Position numbers and translations under genes: made by a program. Shown piece by piece: positions 25,720 to 35,424 of a DNA stretch of 64,000 nt. Positions within the stretch are counted from its first letter, which is position 1, and the number at the start of each line of letters is the position of its first letter. The stretch is from Bacteroidales bacterium (lineage in GTDB: Bacteria; Bacteroidota; Bacteroidia; Bacteroidales; F082): assembly GCA_028696715.1 (NCBI GenBank), contig JAQVGO010000002.1, positions 1 to 64,000 of the forward strand. Direction: 5' to 3'. The notes under the pieces are model-generated. The model was not told the origin of the DNA. It was given only the letters and a program-made list of their open reading frames with translations, and made no database searches.

Positions 25720-27150
25720 ATGAACAGATTCAGGCAGATCATCACCAGCAATAACTTCCTGTCACTGGCCAATAATGGTCTGGTAGCCATCTTTGCTTTC
25801 CTTAGCTTCATCATGTTGGTTCGCATGGTGCCTCAGGAAACTTTTGGTGAGTGGGTGCTTTTTATTACGGCCTCAAATTTTATCGATATGCTTCGATTTG
25901 GCATAACCCGTACAGCAATTATCCGGTTTCTGTCGGGGGCCAAACATGAGGATGCCATGAAGCTAATGGGAGCAAACAACACCATCAACCTCATTTCCAC
26001 TATTTTGCTGGCATTGATATTATTTATCATCTATAGTTTTGAGAGCGAATCAATACGAGAATCAGGTTTTGATATGTTTTTTAAATGGTATCCCCTATTG
26101 GCGTTTTTAAGCCTTCCTTTCAATAATGCACAATCTGTGTTGCAGGCACAGCTCAGATTTGACAAGATGCTCTGGCTAAGGCTTGTTAATGTTGGCACTT
26201 TCATGATTTTTTTAGCTGTTAATTTCTTTCTGAAATATGATATCACTATCATACTATTTGCCTACCTGATAGCCAACCTGCTCAGCTCATTAATTGCAAG
26301 CAGTTTAAATTGGGATGGGATTCGTTATATTTTCAAAACCAAAATGGATGCAGTGAAGATCATTTTGAACTTTGGAAAATATACCACCGGCACACTGATT
26401 GGAAGCAATTTACTAAAAAGCTCCGATACCTTTATAATAGGCTTAAGTGCTTTTTTAGGCCCATTGGGTGTTGCCCTATATAGTGTCCCACTCAAGTTAA
26501 CTGAGATCATTGAAATTCCGCTAAGGAGTTTTGCGGCTACGGCTTTCCCGGGCATGTCGAAAGCCAGCCTGGAAAACAATCCATCCGAAGTGAAAAGAAT
26601 TTTTTATGCTAATGCTGGCGGAACGACCTTCCTGATGATACCGATAATGTTGTTCAGTTTTATTTTTGCCGAAGAAATTGTATTTATCCTGGGAGGAAGC
26701 GATTATCTGGTGACAGCCAATATCTTCAGGATATTTTGTGTATATGGATTAATGCTTCCAATTGATCGATTTATTGGCGTTGCGCTGGATAGCGTAAACC
26801 AGCCCAAGAGTAATTTTATTAAAGTGTTGTATATGACAGCTGCCAATATCATTGGAGATTTACTGGTGGTATTTGGCTTGCCAACACTGATGCTTGGTTT
26901 TTCCTTTTTCGTTTTGGTTGTATCAGGTGTATTTCCGGATAGCGCCTATGATCTGGCTCATGGTTTAACTATTGTAAAAACACTGGAATTTGTTGCAATC
27001 ATTACCATTCTTTTTACGCTAATCGGAATTGCTGTTGGTTTTCACTATTTAAGTAAAGCTATTAATATCAAGTTTTTAGATATTTTTAAAATAGGATATT
27101 CCGAAACATATAAGTTATTGAAGGTTTATTTGCCACAAAGGAAATTTTAA
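25720..27150 (+). CDS. lipid-linked oligosaccharide flippase (Wzx-like, MATE/MOP superfamily)
   Basis: 476 aa with about 12-14 hydrophobic helices and few charges, starting SNNFLSLANNGLVAIFAFLSFIMLVR. The arrangement matches polysaccharide biosynthesis flippases that move undecaprenyl-linked repeat units to the periplasmic face. Its place between the chain-length protein and the polymerase/ligase (9 bp after the former) supports the Wzx role. Family recognition is by topology and context; there are no catalytic residues to check. Confidence 0.85.
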   Translation: MNRFRQIITSNNFLSLANNGLVAIFAFLSFIMLVRMVPQETFGEWVLFITASNFIDMLRFGITRTAIIRFLSGAKHEDAMKLMGANNTINLISTILLALILFIIYSFESESIRESGFDMFFKWYPLLAFLSLPFNNAQSVLQAQLRFDKMLWLRLVNVGTFMIFLAVNFFLKYDITIILFAYLIANLLSSLIASSLNWDGIRYIFKTKMDAVKIILNFGKYTTGTLIGSNLLKSSDTFIIGLSAFLGPLGVALYSVPLKLTEIIEIPLRSFAATAFPGMSKASLENNPSEVKRIFYANAGGTTFLMIPIMLFSFIFAEEIVFILGGSDYLVTANIFRIFCVYGLMLPIDRFIGVALDSVNQPKSNFIKVLYMTAANIIGDLLVVFGLPTLMLGFSFFVLVVSGVFPDSAYDLAHGLTIVKTLEFVAIITILFTLIGIAVGFHYLSKAINIKFLDIFKIGYSETYKLLKVYLPQRKF

Positions 27151-27168
27151 TTTTAGTACTTTTATGCA

Positions 27169-28665
27169 ATGATGTTTTCTTTTCTAAAGGATAAAATAGG
27201 TTCAGATAAGCTGCAGCATCCACTGGTGTTGGCTGCCTTGTTTCTCGTTAGTATTATCCTGGGAATTATTATTGCCAAAGGAGGCATACTGATTGCAGCT
27301 GCCTTGGTTGTTCTTTTTCCTGTAATCATATATTTTAACAGGTTTTTTAGCAATCCCAGAATAGGAATTTATACGATTGTAATTCTGGGGTTTATTGCAA
27401 TTGGACTAACCCGTTATATTCGAAATATCCCTTTTGGTCTTTCCGTTGACGGGTTTCTTGTATTGACTTATGTCGCTGTTTTTTTCAGGTATTTTAATGA
27501 TGGAATCAAATGGCAAAATGCCAACAGAGACCTTACCTATCTGGCTGTTATCTGGTTTGCCTATTCTGTATTGCAGCTTTTTAATCCTGAGGCTCTTAGT
27601 CGTACGGCCTGGTTTTATGCCATGCGTGGGATCAGTTTGTATATGTTATTATTGGTTCCACTAAGCTTCATGATTTTCAACAGGTTGAGATTCTTATACC
27701 TGTTTTTGTACCTGTGGGGTATTTTCTCGATATTGGGCACACTCAAAGGATTACAACAATTATATATCGGACCCGACAGTGCCGAACAATTTTGGCTTGA
27801 TACAGTGGGTGGCATCACACATATCCTTTTTGGAGAGCTTCGTGTGTTCTCCTTCTTTAGTGATGCTGGTCAGTTTGGTGCTGCACAGGGAGCAGCTGGC
27901 ATTGTTGGATTTCTGGTTGCATTAAATATCAAAGGCCTTCATAATAAAATATTCTTTCTGGTTATGGGTGTTATGGGCTTGTGGGGTATGATGATTTCTG
28001 GTACGCGCGGCGCAATGATAGTACCGATGGTGGCAGGCATTACCTATATTGTTCACAGAAAAAACTTTAGGGTAATAATTATTGGAGGTTTTATTCTCGC
28101 ATTTGTTTACGTATTTTTTGCTTACACCTATATTGGTCAGAGCAACTCACAAATCAGACGTATGCGCACAGCATTCAGGCCCGAAGAAGATGAATCCTAT
28201 CTGGTAAGGATCGAAAACAGGAAAATTCTGTCGGGATATCTTTCTACACGACCCTTTGGCGGGGGTATTGGAAGTGCCGGCGACTGGGGTAAACGATTTT
28301 CGCCTCAGGGCTTTCTGGCACAAATTGCTACCGATAGCTGGTATGTGCAAATCTGGGCAGAGCAGGGTATCATTGGTTTGATCCTTCATCTTTCAATTCT
28401 ATCATTTATTTTAATCAAGGGTTCCTACCTAATTATGTTTAAGCTCAAAGAACAAGAAATCAGGGGCATAATGAGTGCCCTCATGGCCGGATTTACAGGC
28501 ATCATGGGGGCTAGCTACGGTAATGGAGTTTTAGGCCAGATGCCCACAGGTATCTTGATATACATCAGCTGGGCGATGATTTTTATGAGCAGACAATTAG
28601 AAAGAGAATATACTTATCTTATTGGTCAGGGAAAATCACCCTGGTCGTTGGATAATAAAACCTGA
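27169..28665 (+). CDS. O-antigen polymerase/ligase family membrane protein (Wzy/WaaL-like)
   Basis: 498 aa with about 11-12 membrane helices. A large periplasmic loop (about 325-395) contains SQIRRMRTAFRPEEDESYLVRI and the RPFGGGIGSAGDWG stretch, as in Wzy_C/O-antigen ligase proteins, where conserved Arg and Gly residues bind the lipid-linked sugars. In this locus it is the best candidate for polymerising the repeat units. Sequence cannot separate polymerase from ligase. The gene starts ATGATG at 27169; either Met is possible. Confidence 0.8.
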   Translation: MMFSFLKDKIGSDKLQHPLVLAALFLVSIILGIIIAKGGILIAAALVVLFPVIIYFNRFFSNPRIGIYTIVILGFIAIGLTRYIRNIPFGLSVDGFLVLTYVAVFFRYFNDGIKWQNANRDLTYLAVIWFAYSVLQLFNPEALSRTAWFYAMRGISLYMLLLVPLSFMIFNRLRFLYLFLYLWGIFSILGTLKGLQQLYIGPDSAEQFWLDTVGGITHILFGELRVFSFFSDAGQFGAAQGAAGIVGFLVALNIKGLHNKIFFLVMGVMGLWGMMISGTRGAMIVPMVAGITYIVHRKNFRVIIIGGFILAFVYVFFAYTYIGQSNSQIRRMRTAFRPEEDESYLVRIENRKILSGYLSTRPFGGGIGSAGDWGKRFSPQGFLAQIATDSWYVQIWAEQGIIGLILHLSILSFILIKGSYLIMFKLKEQEIRGIMSALMAGFTGIMGASYGNGVLGQMPTGILIYISWAMIFMSRQLEREYTYLIGQGKSPWSLDNKT

Positions 28666-28670
28666 AATGT

Positions 28671-28702
28671 TTTGAAACCTATGGTTTTTTAAGCTATTTT
28701 CG
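28671..28702 (+). promoter_or_regulatory. internal promoter candidate before the glycosyltransferase block
   Basis: TTTG (28671-28674), 20 bp, then TATTTTCG (28695-28702; one mismatch to TAnnTTTG), 22 bp before the GT2 start codon. It could allow separate expression of the glycosyltransferase genes. Confidence 0.45.
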
Positions 28703-28724
28703 ATGTTTATATTAAGCCAGCCCT

Positions 28725-29642
28725 ATGGAACAAAATACACCGCAAGCCAATATATGGCCATTAGTTTCAATTATAACCGTAAACTACAACCAAAGTGGTG
28801 TTACCCTGGAATTTTTAAAATCTATAGAATCATGCACTTATCCAAATCTTGAAGTGTGGGTGGTGGATAATGCCTCACCGAATGATAATCCCGATCAGAT
28901 AAAAGAAATCTTCCCGGAAATTAAACTAATCAAAACAAAAGAAAATCTTGGTTTTGCCGGCGGCAATAATGTGGCAGTAAAACAAGCCAACGGAAAATAC
29001 CTGCTTTTTATCAATAATGATACAGAAGTAGAAGCTGATTTTTTGCAGCCCCTGGTTCGGCTTCTCGAAGAAAACCCGGAAATCGGAATGGTAAGCCCGA
29101 AGATTCATTATTTCCATACCCCAAATACATTTCAATATGCAGGCTTCACTCCGATCAACCGAATAACTATACGCAATCATGCGATCGGTTTTGGTGAAGT
29201 GGATAAGGGTCAGTACGATCATACCGTTCAAACAGGCTCTATTTTTGGAGCCGCCATGCTGGTGCCACGTAAAGTGATTGAGGAAGCAGGTATGATGGAC
29301 GAAATATTTTTTCTGTATTACGAAGAACACGACTGGGCGGCACGGATTGAACGAGCCGGCTATAAACTCTATTTTGATGGCCGTTCCCTGGTAAAACATA
29401 AAGAATCCATCTCAACAGTAAAAGACAGTCCCTTCCAAATCTTTTACCTCACTCGCGGCAGGATATTATATGCCCGACGGAACAACAAAGGAGTAATAAA
29501 ACTTTTAAGTTTGCTATTCCTGAACTTGATTAGTATGCCCAAAATAATGCTATTTTATGCACTCAAAGGAAAGGTGAATCTTTCAAAAGCTGTTTGCAAA
29601 GCAGTATGGTGGAATCTGACTCATAAAGCTGAAAATAAATAA
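28725..29642 (+). CDS. GT2 family glycosyltransferase (rhamnosyltransferase-like), copy A1
   Basis: 305 aa GT-A fold enzyme. VSIITVNYNQ opens the nucleotide-binding region, VVDNAS follows, then the metal-binding NND (LLFINNDTEVEADF) and the ExDW-like YYEEHDWAARI. It would transfer a sugar from a nucleotide donor to the growing lipid-linked unit at the cytoplasmic face. No signal or membrane helix is obvious beyond a C-terminal hydrophobic patch. The gene at 30885 is a clear paralogue with nearly the same block order, and the following gene also has a paralogue. Confidence 0.9.
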   Translation: MEQNTPQANIWPLVSIITVNYNQSGVTLEFLKSIESCTYPNLEVWVVDNASPNDNPDQIKEIFPEIKLIKTKENLGFAGGNNVAVKQANGKYLLFINNDTEVEADFLQPLVRLLEENPEIGMVSPKIHYFHTPNTFQYAGFTPINRITIRNHAIGFGEVDKGQYDHTVQTGSIFGAAMLVPRKVIEEAGMMDEIFFLYYEEHDWAARIERAGYKLYFDGRSLVKHKESISTVKDSPFQIFYLTRGRILYARRNNKGVIKLLSLLFLNLISMPKIMLFYALKGKVNLSKAVCKAVWWNLTHKAENK

Positions 29643-29646
29643 TCCA

Positions 29647-30876
29647 ATGGATATCCTTCGAATTCTACTGATAATGCTGGAACTGATAGTGTATGCCTAT
29701 CTTGTTTTTGCTGTGTTCTACCTCTCCATCTTCGGGTTTGCCTCGCTTTTTAAGAAAAAACTGCCCGAAAAAAAACAGGATAAAATGCGCAAGTTTGCTG
29801 TGATGATTCCCGGATATAAAGAAGATCTCGTAATCGTTGATGTGGCAAAAGACGCGCTTAATCAGAATTATCCAAAAGATTTATTTGAGGTAATTGTGAT
29901 AGCTGATTCATTTAAACCAGAAACACTGGAAGCACTTCGCCAGCTCCCAATTCGTGTTGAAGTTGTTGTTTTTGAGGTAAGTAAAAAATCAAAAGCACTA
30001 AATAAATGCATGGCATCTATTGGCGATGATTATGATGTAGCCATGATTTTGGATGCGGATAACATTATGGCCACGGATGTTTTGCATAAAATCAATGAGG
30101 CTTTCAACAGAGGATTTTTGGCTGTGCAGGGTCATCGAACTGCAAAAAACACCAATACAAATTTTGCAATCCTGGATGCTATCAGCGAAGAAATCAACAA
30201 CACCATTTTCAGGAAAGGACATCGGGTTTTAGGTTTGTCCTCAGCCCTTATTGGTTCGGGAATGGCCATTGATTACAAGATCTACAAGGCATTTATGTCC
30301 GAAATTGATTCCGTTGGCGAAGATAAAGAACTGGAAATGCGCTTACTTAAGAATGGATATGCCATTGAATATGTTGAAGATGCATATGTTTATGATGAAA
30401 AAACTGCTCAATCCAAAGTTTTTGTAAATCAGCGAAGACGCTGGATAGCAGCTCAGTTGCTGCATTTTCGCGATTATTTCATTCCGGGCTTTGTCCACTT
30501 GTTGAAAACAGGCAATATTGATTTTTTCGATAAGGTTTTGCAGATGATTCAACCACCACGTATCTTATTAAGTGGAATTTTATTTTTGTTAAGCTTCAGT
30601 TCTGCTATTGTTTATTTTTTTGATATACAAATTATTAGCAAATGGTTTGTCCTCAATTTTTATTATTGGTTTCCACTTTTGATCGTCACCGGAGTGGTTT
30701 TACTTATTTCTGTTCCTCGCAGGTTTTTCAATACAAAAACCTATAAAGCCCTGCTTTCTTTGCCTGCCGGTTTTGTGTTAATGCTACTTAGTTTATTCAA
30801 AGTGAAAGGAGCCGGAAGCCGCTTTATACATACAAGCCATTCGCATACCGGCACAATAAACAGGAAGGACAAATAA
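29647..30876 (+). CDS. membrane GT2 glycosyltransferase, copy B1
   Basis: 409 aa. An N-terminal membrane helix (about 5-30) is followed by a processive-type GT2 domain: IPGYKED, the DAD metal motif (MILDADNIM), the acceptor-site GEDKELEMRL, and QRRRW, the QxxRW-like box. Two or three C-terminal membrane helices follow. Such enzymes extend sugars on membrane-bound carriers. It lies 4 bp after copy A1, forming a two-gene module that is repeated at 30885-33010. Confidence 0.88.
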   Translation: MDILRILLIMLELIVYAYLVFAVFYLSIFGFASLFKKKLPEKKQDKMRKFAVMIPGYKEDLVIVDVAKDALNQNYPKDLFEVIVIADSFKPETLEALRQLPIRVEVVVFEVSKKSKALNKCMASIGDDYDVAMILDADNIMATDVLHKINEAFNRGFLAVQGHRTAKNTNTNFAILDAISEEINNTIFRKGHRVLGLSSALIGSGMAIDYKIYKAFMSEIDSVGEDKELEMRLLKNGYAIEYVEDAYVYDEKTAQSKVFVNQRRRWIAAQLLHFRDYFIPGFVHLLKTGNIDFFDKVLQMIQPPRILLSGILFLLSFSSAIVYFFDIQIISKWFVLNFYYWFPLLIVTGVVLLISVPRRFFNTKTYKALLSLPAGFVLMLLSLFKVKGAGSRFIHTSHSHTGTINRKDK

Positions 30877-30884
30877 AACTTACC

Positions 30885-31805
30885 ATGTCAAAACAGTTTC
30901 CATTAGTCTCCATTATTACGGTCAACTATAACCAGGCCGAAGTAAGCTGTGCACTGATTGAATCACTGAATAAAATTACCTATCCCAATTTTGAAGTAAT
31001 TGTTATTGATAATGCTTCCCCTGAGGATGATGCCACGCTTATCAAACAACGCTATCCCAACATTATTTTCATCCAAAATCCTATAAACTACGGTTTTGCG
31101 GCCGGAAATAATTTTGGCCTGATGCGTGCCCGTGGCAAATATGTGCTACTTCTGAATAACGACATCGAGGTGCCTGCAAACTTCATGGAACCTTTGGTTG
31201 AAAAGCTGGAAAAGAATCCGCATATTGGTGCTGTAAGCCCGAAGATTAAATTTTATTATCAACCGGATACCATTCAATATGCTGGCTATACGCCAATTAA
31301 CTATATCACCATGCGAAATACTGCCATTGGCTACTGGCAAAAAGACAAGGGTCAGTATGATGAAGATCGCGAAACAGCCTATGCACACGGCGCTGCCATG
31401 ATGGTGCCAATGGAAGTGGTTAAAAAGGTTGGATTGATGTCGTACATCTTCTTTCTCTATTATGAAGAAGCCGATTGGTGTGCACGCATCAAATCCGCCG
31501 GATATCAGATTTGGTTTGTTCACAACAGTTATGTTTTGCACAAAGAATCAGTAAGCACTGGTCGTTTGAGTGCATTAAAAATTTATTACCAGAACAGAAA
31601 CCGCATTGTTTTTATGCGCCGAAACGTAAAAGGGAAAACATTCATTCTTGGCTTATTGTATCAGCTGTTTGTTGCCATCCCCAAGAATGCTTTTCAATTT
31701 TTATTCAAAGGCAAGCCTAAATTGTTTTACGCTTATTATCAAGCCATTGGATGGAATATTAAACATCTTTTTGATGCCGAAATTCACGAAAACCCTCAGT
31801 TATGA
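30885..31805 (+). CDS. GT2 family glycosyltransferase, copy A2
   Basis: 306 aa, a paralogue of the enzyme at 28725: VSIITVNYNQ, IDNASPEDD, the metal motif LLLNNDIEVPANF, a shared QYAGYTPIN block, and FFLYYEEADWCARI all align in order. Substitutions cluster in the acceptor half, so it may add a different sugar or linkage. The stop overlaps the ATG of copy B2 (ATGA at 31802-31805), a tighter coupling than the first pair. Confidence 0.9.
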   Translation: MSKQFPLVSIITVNYNQAEVSCALIESLNKITYPNFEVIVIDNASPEDDATLIKQRYPNIIFIQNPINYGFAAGNNFGLMRARGKYVLLLNNDIEVPANFMEPLVEKLEKNPHIGAVSPKIKFYYQPDTIQYAGYTPINYITMRNTAIGYWQKDKGQYDEDRETAYAHGAAMMVPMEVVKKVGLMSYIFFLYYEEADWCARIKSAGYQIWFVHNSYVLHKESVSTGRLSALKIYYQNRNRIVFMRRNVKGKTFILGLLYQLFVAIPKNAFQFLFKGKPKLFYAYYQAIGWNIKHLFDAEIHENPQL

Positions 31806-33010
31806 ATTTACTCTATGACATAGGCATCTTCATTCAGATTGTTATGCTCTTTTACCTTGGTGGATCAGCTCTCTACCTGTTCATTTTTGCTTTGTTTTCA
31901 GTTTTTCCACTGAAAACTCATCCACCGGTTGACTTCAAAAAAAGACGCTTTGCTGTTCTAATTCCAGGATATATGGAGGATGAAGTAATCTTTGAAGTGG
32001 TAGCACATGCCTTGCAGCAAAGCTATCCCACAGATTTTTATGATGTAGTAGTGATTGCCGATAAATTTAAACCAGAAACAATCGAAAAACTAAGCCAATA
32101 CCCCATCATCCTTTTCAACGAAAGCTTTGCAATTAGCACAAAAACAAGAGCACTCAATCATGCACTTCGTTCACTCCCCGAAAACCAGTATGATATTGCG
32201 GTTATCCTGGATGCCGATAACTTAATGGAAAAGGATTTTCTGGCAAAGCTCAACGATGCCTTCTCATACCCTTATCAAGCGATTCAGGCACATCGGGTAG
32301 CAAAAAATCTGAATACAAATTTTGCTGTCTTAGATGCCGTTAGTGAAGAAATCAACAATAATATTTTCAGGAAAGGGCATCGCAAAATGGGTTTGTCCAG
32401 TGCTTTAATTGGTTCGGCAATGGCCTTTAGGTATCATTTTTTTAAACAACTAATGGAAGATGTGGAAGTTGTTGGTGGATTTGATAAAGAATTGGAACTA
32501 AGATTATTATACAATAATCACCTGATACATTACCTGGATGACGCTTATGTTTTGGACGAAAAGGTTCAAAATGTGAAGGTCTTTACCCGCCAACGCAGAA
32601 GGTGGCTTTCGGCTCAGTTTCATTATTTTGGCAGACATTTTCAACCTGCAATTGCTGCTTTGTTTTTAAAAGGAAACATCGACTATTTCAATAAGGCTTT
32701 TCAATACATCCAGCTTCCGCGAATACTCTTGCTTGGTTTATTGGTTTTTATCAGCCTTATCTCGCTCTTTATCAACCCATTAATCCTTACAATTGGCTGG
32801 TTGATGGCTACATTTTTTATTGTTTCGGCTTTGTTGTTAGCCACACCACGCAAGTTTTATAACTTCAACACCCTTAAAGCATTAACAGCTCTTCCACTTG
32901 GATTTGCGTATATGATAATTTCACTTTTTCGCATCAAGGGAGCCAATAAACAGTTTATTCATACAAAACATACTTACAACGCCTTTCAAATCAAAAAGAA
33001 AGATCGTTAA
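31802..33010 (+). CDS. membrane GT2 glycosyltransferase, copy B2
   Basis: 402 aa, a paralogue of the protein at 29647 with the same layout: N-terminal helix, IPGYMED, ILDADNLM, a GFDKELELRL acceptor site, RQRRRWLSAQ, and C-terminal membrane helices. Runs such as NTNFAVLDAVSEEINN and IFRKGHR are nearly shared with copy B1. It probably acts right after copy A2. This completes a tandem duplication of an A-B glycosyltransferase pair inside the locus. Confidence 0.88.
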   Translation: MNLLYDIGIFIQIVMLFYLGGSALYLFIFALFSVFPLKTHPPVDFKKRRFAVLIPGYMEDEVIFEVVAHALQQSYPTDFYDVVVIADKFKPETIEKLSQYPIILFNESFAISTKTRALNHALRSLPENQYDIAVILDADNLMEKDFLAKLNDAFSYPYQAIQAHRVAKNLNTNFAVLDAVSEEINNNIFRKGHRKMGLSSALIGSAMAFRYHFFKQLMEDVEVVGGFDKELELRLLYNNHLIHYLDDAYVLDEKVQNVKVFTRQRRRWLSAQFHYFGRHFQPAIAALFLKGNIDYFNKAFQYIQLPRILLLGLLVFISLISLFINPLILTIGWLMATFFIVSALLLATPRKFYNFNTLKALTALPLGFAYMIISLFRIKGANKQFIHTKHTYNAFQIKKKDR

Positions 33011-33037
33011 TTTGTATGCAGCAAAAATCAATACAAA

Positions 33038-34186
33038 ATGAAAATAGCAATTGAAGGTCAACGTTTGTTTCGGGTAAAAAAGCACGGCATGGATATGGTT
33101 GCACTTGAATTAATTAAAAACCTGCAACTAATTGATAAAGAGAATACTTATTACATTTTTGTGAAACCTGATGAGGACAAAAGCTGCATACCACCATCCG
33201 CCAATTTTCATATTGTCCCACTCCAGGGTGGAGCCTATCCCCTTTGGGAGCAGAAAACCCTTCCGAATGCTGTGAAACAATATGGCTGCGATCTTTTGCA
33301 TTGCACAAGCAACACTGCTCCGATGAAATCGCCGGTGCCGCTAATGATCACACTTCACGATATTATTTACCTCGAAAGCATCAGCATTTTCAAAAAAGGT
33401 GGCACCTGGTATCAGAAATTTGGAAATATGTACCGTCGTTTTGTGGTGCCTCGTGTGGTTAAAAACAGTGAAAAAATCATTACAGTTTCACATTTCGAAA
33501 AAAACAGAATCAGGGAGTTCTTTGGCTTTCCGGAAAGTGACGACCGGCTGGTTGCAGTTTATAATGGAGTGAGCGAACATTTTAAACCTGTTACCGATCA
33601 AATTGAATTGAAGCGTATTAAAGAAAAATATCATTTACCTGACCAATTTTTATTCTTCCTCGGAAATACCGATCCAAAGAAAAATACGAAAGGAGTTTTA
33701 AAGGCTTTTTCTGACTTCCGAAAGAAAAGCAATACGCAACTTAAATTAGTCATGCTTGATTACGACAGAGAAGCATTAGATAAATTGCTGGCTGAGATTA
33801 ATGATAAACAGCTCATCAATCACATCCACCTCACCGGATATGTCGTAAACACCGAGCTACCGGCAATTTACAGTCAGGCGAGTCTGTTTTTATATCCCTC
33901 CCTGCGCGAAAGCTTTGGCATTCCAATGTTAGAAGCCATGCGATGCGGAGTTCCTGTTATTACTTCTAATACATCCAGTATGCCCGAAGTTGCCGGAGAT
34001 GCCGCTCACTTTGTTGATCCTTACAAACCGGAAGAAATCACACAAGCGATTGAACTGCTCCTCACGGATGAAGCAAAAAGAAAAGAACTTATTGAAAAAG
34101 GTTTTAAGAGATCGGCAGCTTTTTCGTGGAAAGCCATGGCAGAAGACGTCCTGAAATTATACGAACAGATTGTAAAACCAAACTAA
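33038..34186 (+). CDS. GT4 family glycosyltransferase
   Basis: 382 aa, GT-B fold. The C-terminal nucleotide-sugar site has the E-x7-E motif (ESFGIPMLEAM) and the GVPVITSNTSSMPEVAGDAA stretch. The middle FLGNTDPKKNTKGVLKAF marks the start of the second Rossmann domain. Retaining sugar transfer from a nucleotide sugar, often mannose or glucose, is expected; the sugar is unknown. The gene begins 27 bp after copy B2 and is followed 11 bp later by another GT-B gene. Confidence 0.9.
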   Translation: MKIAIEGQRLFRVKKHGMDMVALELIKNLQLIDKENTYYIFVKPDEDKSCIPPSANFHIVPLQGGAYPLWEQKTLPNAVKQYGCDLLHCTSNTAPMKSPVPLMITLHDIIYLESISIFKKGGTWYQKFGNMYRRFVVPRVVKNSEKIITVSHFEKNRIREFFGFPESDDRLVAVYNGVSEHFKPVTDQIELKRIKEKYHLPDQFLFFLGNTDPKKNTKGVLKAFSDFRKKSNTQLKLVMLDYDREALDKLLAEINDKQLINHIHLTGYVVNTELPAIYSQASLFLYPSLRESFGIPMLEAMRCGVPVITSNTSSMPEVAGDAAHFVDPYKPEEITQAIELLLTDEAKRKELIEKGFKRSAAFSWKAMAEDVLKLYEQIVKPN

Positions 34187-34197
34187 AGCTCGAGATT

Positions 34198-35400
34198 ATG
34201 ATCAAAAATCGTGATTTTATCATCGTTGGCCTGCAGGCACTAGATAGCCGGATAGGAAGCAATTGCATCAACATTGCACACGAAATTGCCCGTCATAACA
34301 GGGTTTTGTATGTGAATTACCCCTTGGATCGCCTCACCAAAATCAGAGAAAAAAATGACCCGCTGATTCAAAAACGAATTCGGATAAACAAAGGTGAAGA
34401 ACCTGAATTGGTGCAGGTTAGCGAAAATTTGTGGAACCTTTTTCCGAAAACAACCCTTGAATCGATCAGCCAGCTTCCGTTTGATGGCTTGTTCGACTTT
34501 TTTAATAAGATCAACAACAAACGCTTCGCAGGTGAGATAAAAAAAGCCATTGACACACTTGGTTTTTCTAACTATTTCATCTTTAATGACAGCGATATGT
34601 TCAGAAGTTTCTACTTAAAGGAAATGCTCAAGCCTGAATTGTATATTTATTATACGCGTGATAACCTGATTGCTGTCGATTTCTGGAAAAAGCAAGGCAT
34701 TCGTATTGAAGCAGCATTGATGAAAAAAGCTGATTTAGTAGTGGCCAATTCCACCTATCTGGCCGAACATGCTGGCCAGTTCAACCCACATTCTTATTAT
34801 GTTGGTCAGGGATGCGATGTTAGCTTGTTTGATGAAAAACTAGTTAAAGAAAAACCTGCTGATTTACAGCCTGTTTCCAGTCCTGTCATTGGCTATATTG
34901 GTGCCCTGTTTTCGCTTCGTTTGGATATTGGCGTTCTGGAATACCTGGCCGAACAACGTCCTGATTGGTCAATTGTGCTTGTTGGCCCGGAAGATGAAGC
35001 CTTCAAAGCCAGTAAATTGCATCAAATGACTAATGTTCATTTTTTAGGTTCCAAACCTATGGAAGCATTACCCTCCTATCTCAACTATTTTGATGTGGCT
35101 TTAAATCCTCAAAAGCTGAACGAGGTTACCATTGGCAATTATCCCAGAAAAATTGATGAATACCTTGCCATGGGCAAACCAACCGTTGCCACGCGAACCA
35201 AAGCAATGGAAGTATTTGAAGATCATACTTATCTGGCTGAAACTAAAGAAGATTACCTGAAGTTGGTTGAACAGGCCATGCAGGAAAACAGTCCGGAAAA
35301 AGCTGAAGCAAGAAGTGTTTTTGCCAGAAGTCATACCTGGGAAAATAATGTGGCTGAAATTTACAAGCGTATTATTCAGCTCTTGCAGATGCCTGAATGA
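34198..35400 (+). CDS. GT-B glycosyltransferase (TuaH-like)
   Basis: 400 aa. The first half is a divergent acceptor domain (FIIVGLQALDSRIGSNCINIAHEIA). The second half has GYIGALFSLRLDIGVLEYLA, then the sugar-nucleotide region PRKIDEYLAMGKPTVATRTKAMEVF. This layout resembles the TuaH group of teichuronic acid-type transferases. The ATG at 34198 was chosen because the frame to 34126 overlaps the previous gene. The donor sugar is not known. Confidence 0.82.
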   Translation: MIKNRDFIIVGLQALDSRIGSNCINIAHEIARHNRVLYVNYPLDRLTKIREKNDPLIQKRIRINKGEEPELVQVSENLWNLFPKTTLESISQLPFDGLFDFFNKINNKRFAGEIKKAIDTLGFSNYFIFNDSDMFRSFYLKEMLKPELYIYYTRDNLIAVDFWKKQGIRIEAALMKKADLVVANSTYLAEHAGQFNPHSYYVGQGCDVSLFDEKLVKEKPADLQPVSSPVIGYIGALFSLRLDIGVLEYLAEQRPDWSIVLVGPEDEAFKASKLHQMTNVHFLGSKPMEALPSYLNYFDVALNPQKLNEVTIGNYPRKIDEYLAMGKPTVATRTKAMEVFEDHTYLAETKEDYLKLVEQAMQENSPEKAEARSVFARSHTWENNVAEIYKRIIQLLQMPE

Positions 35401-35424
35401 TTTTCATCATTAAAAAACAAAGAC

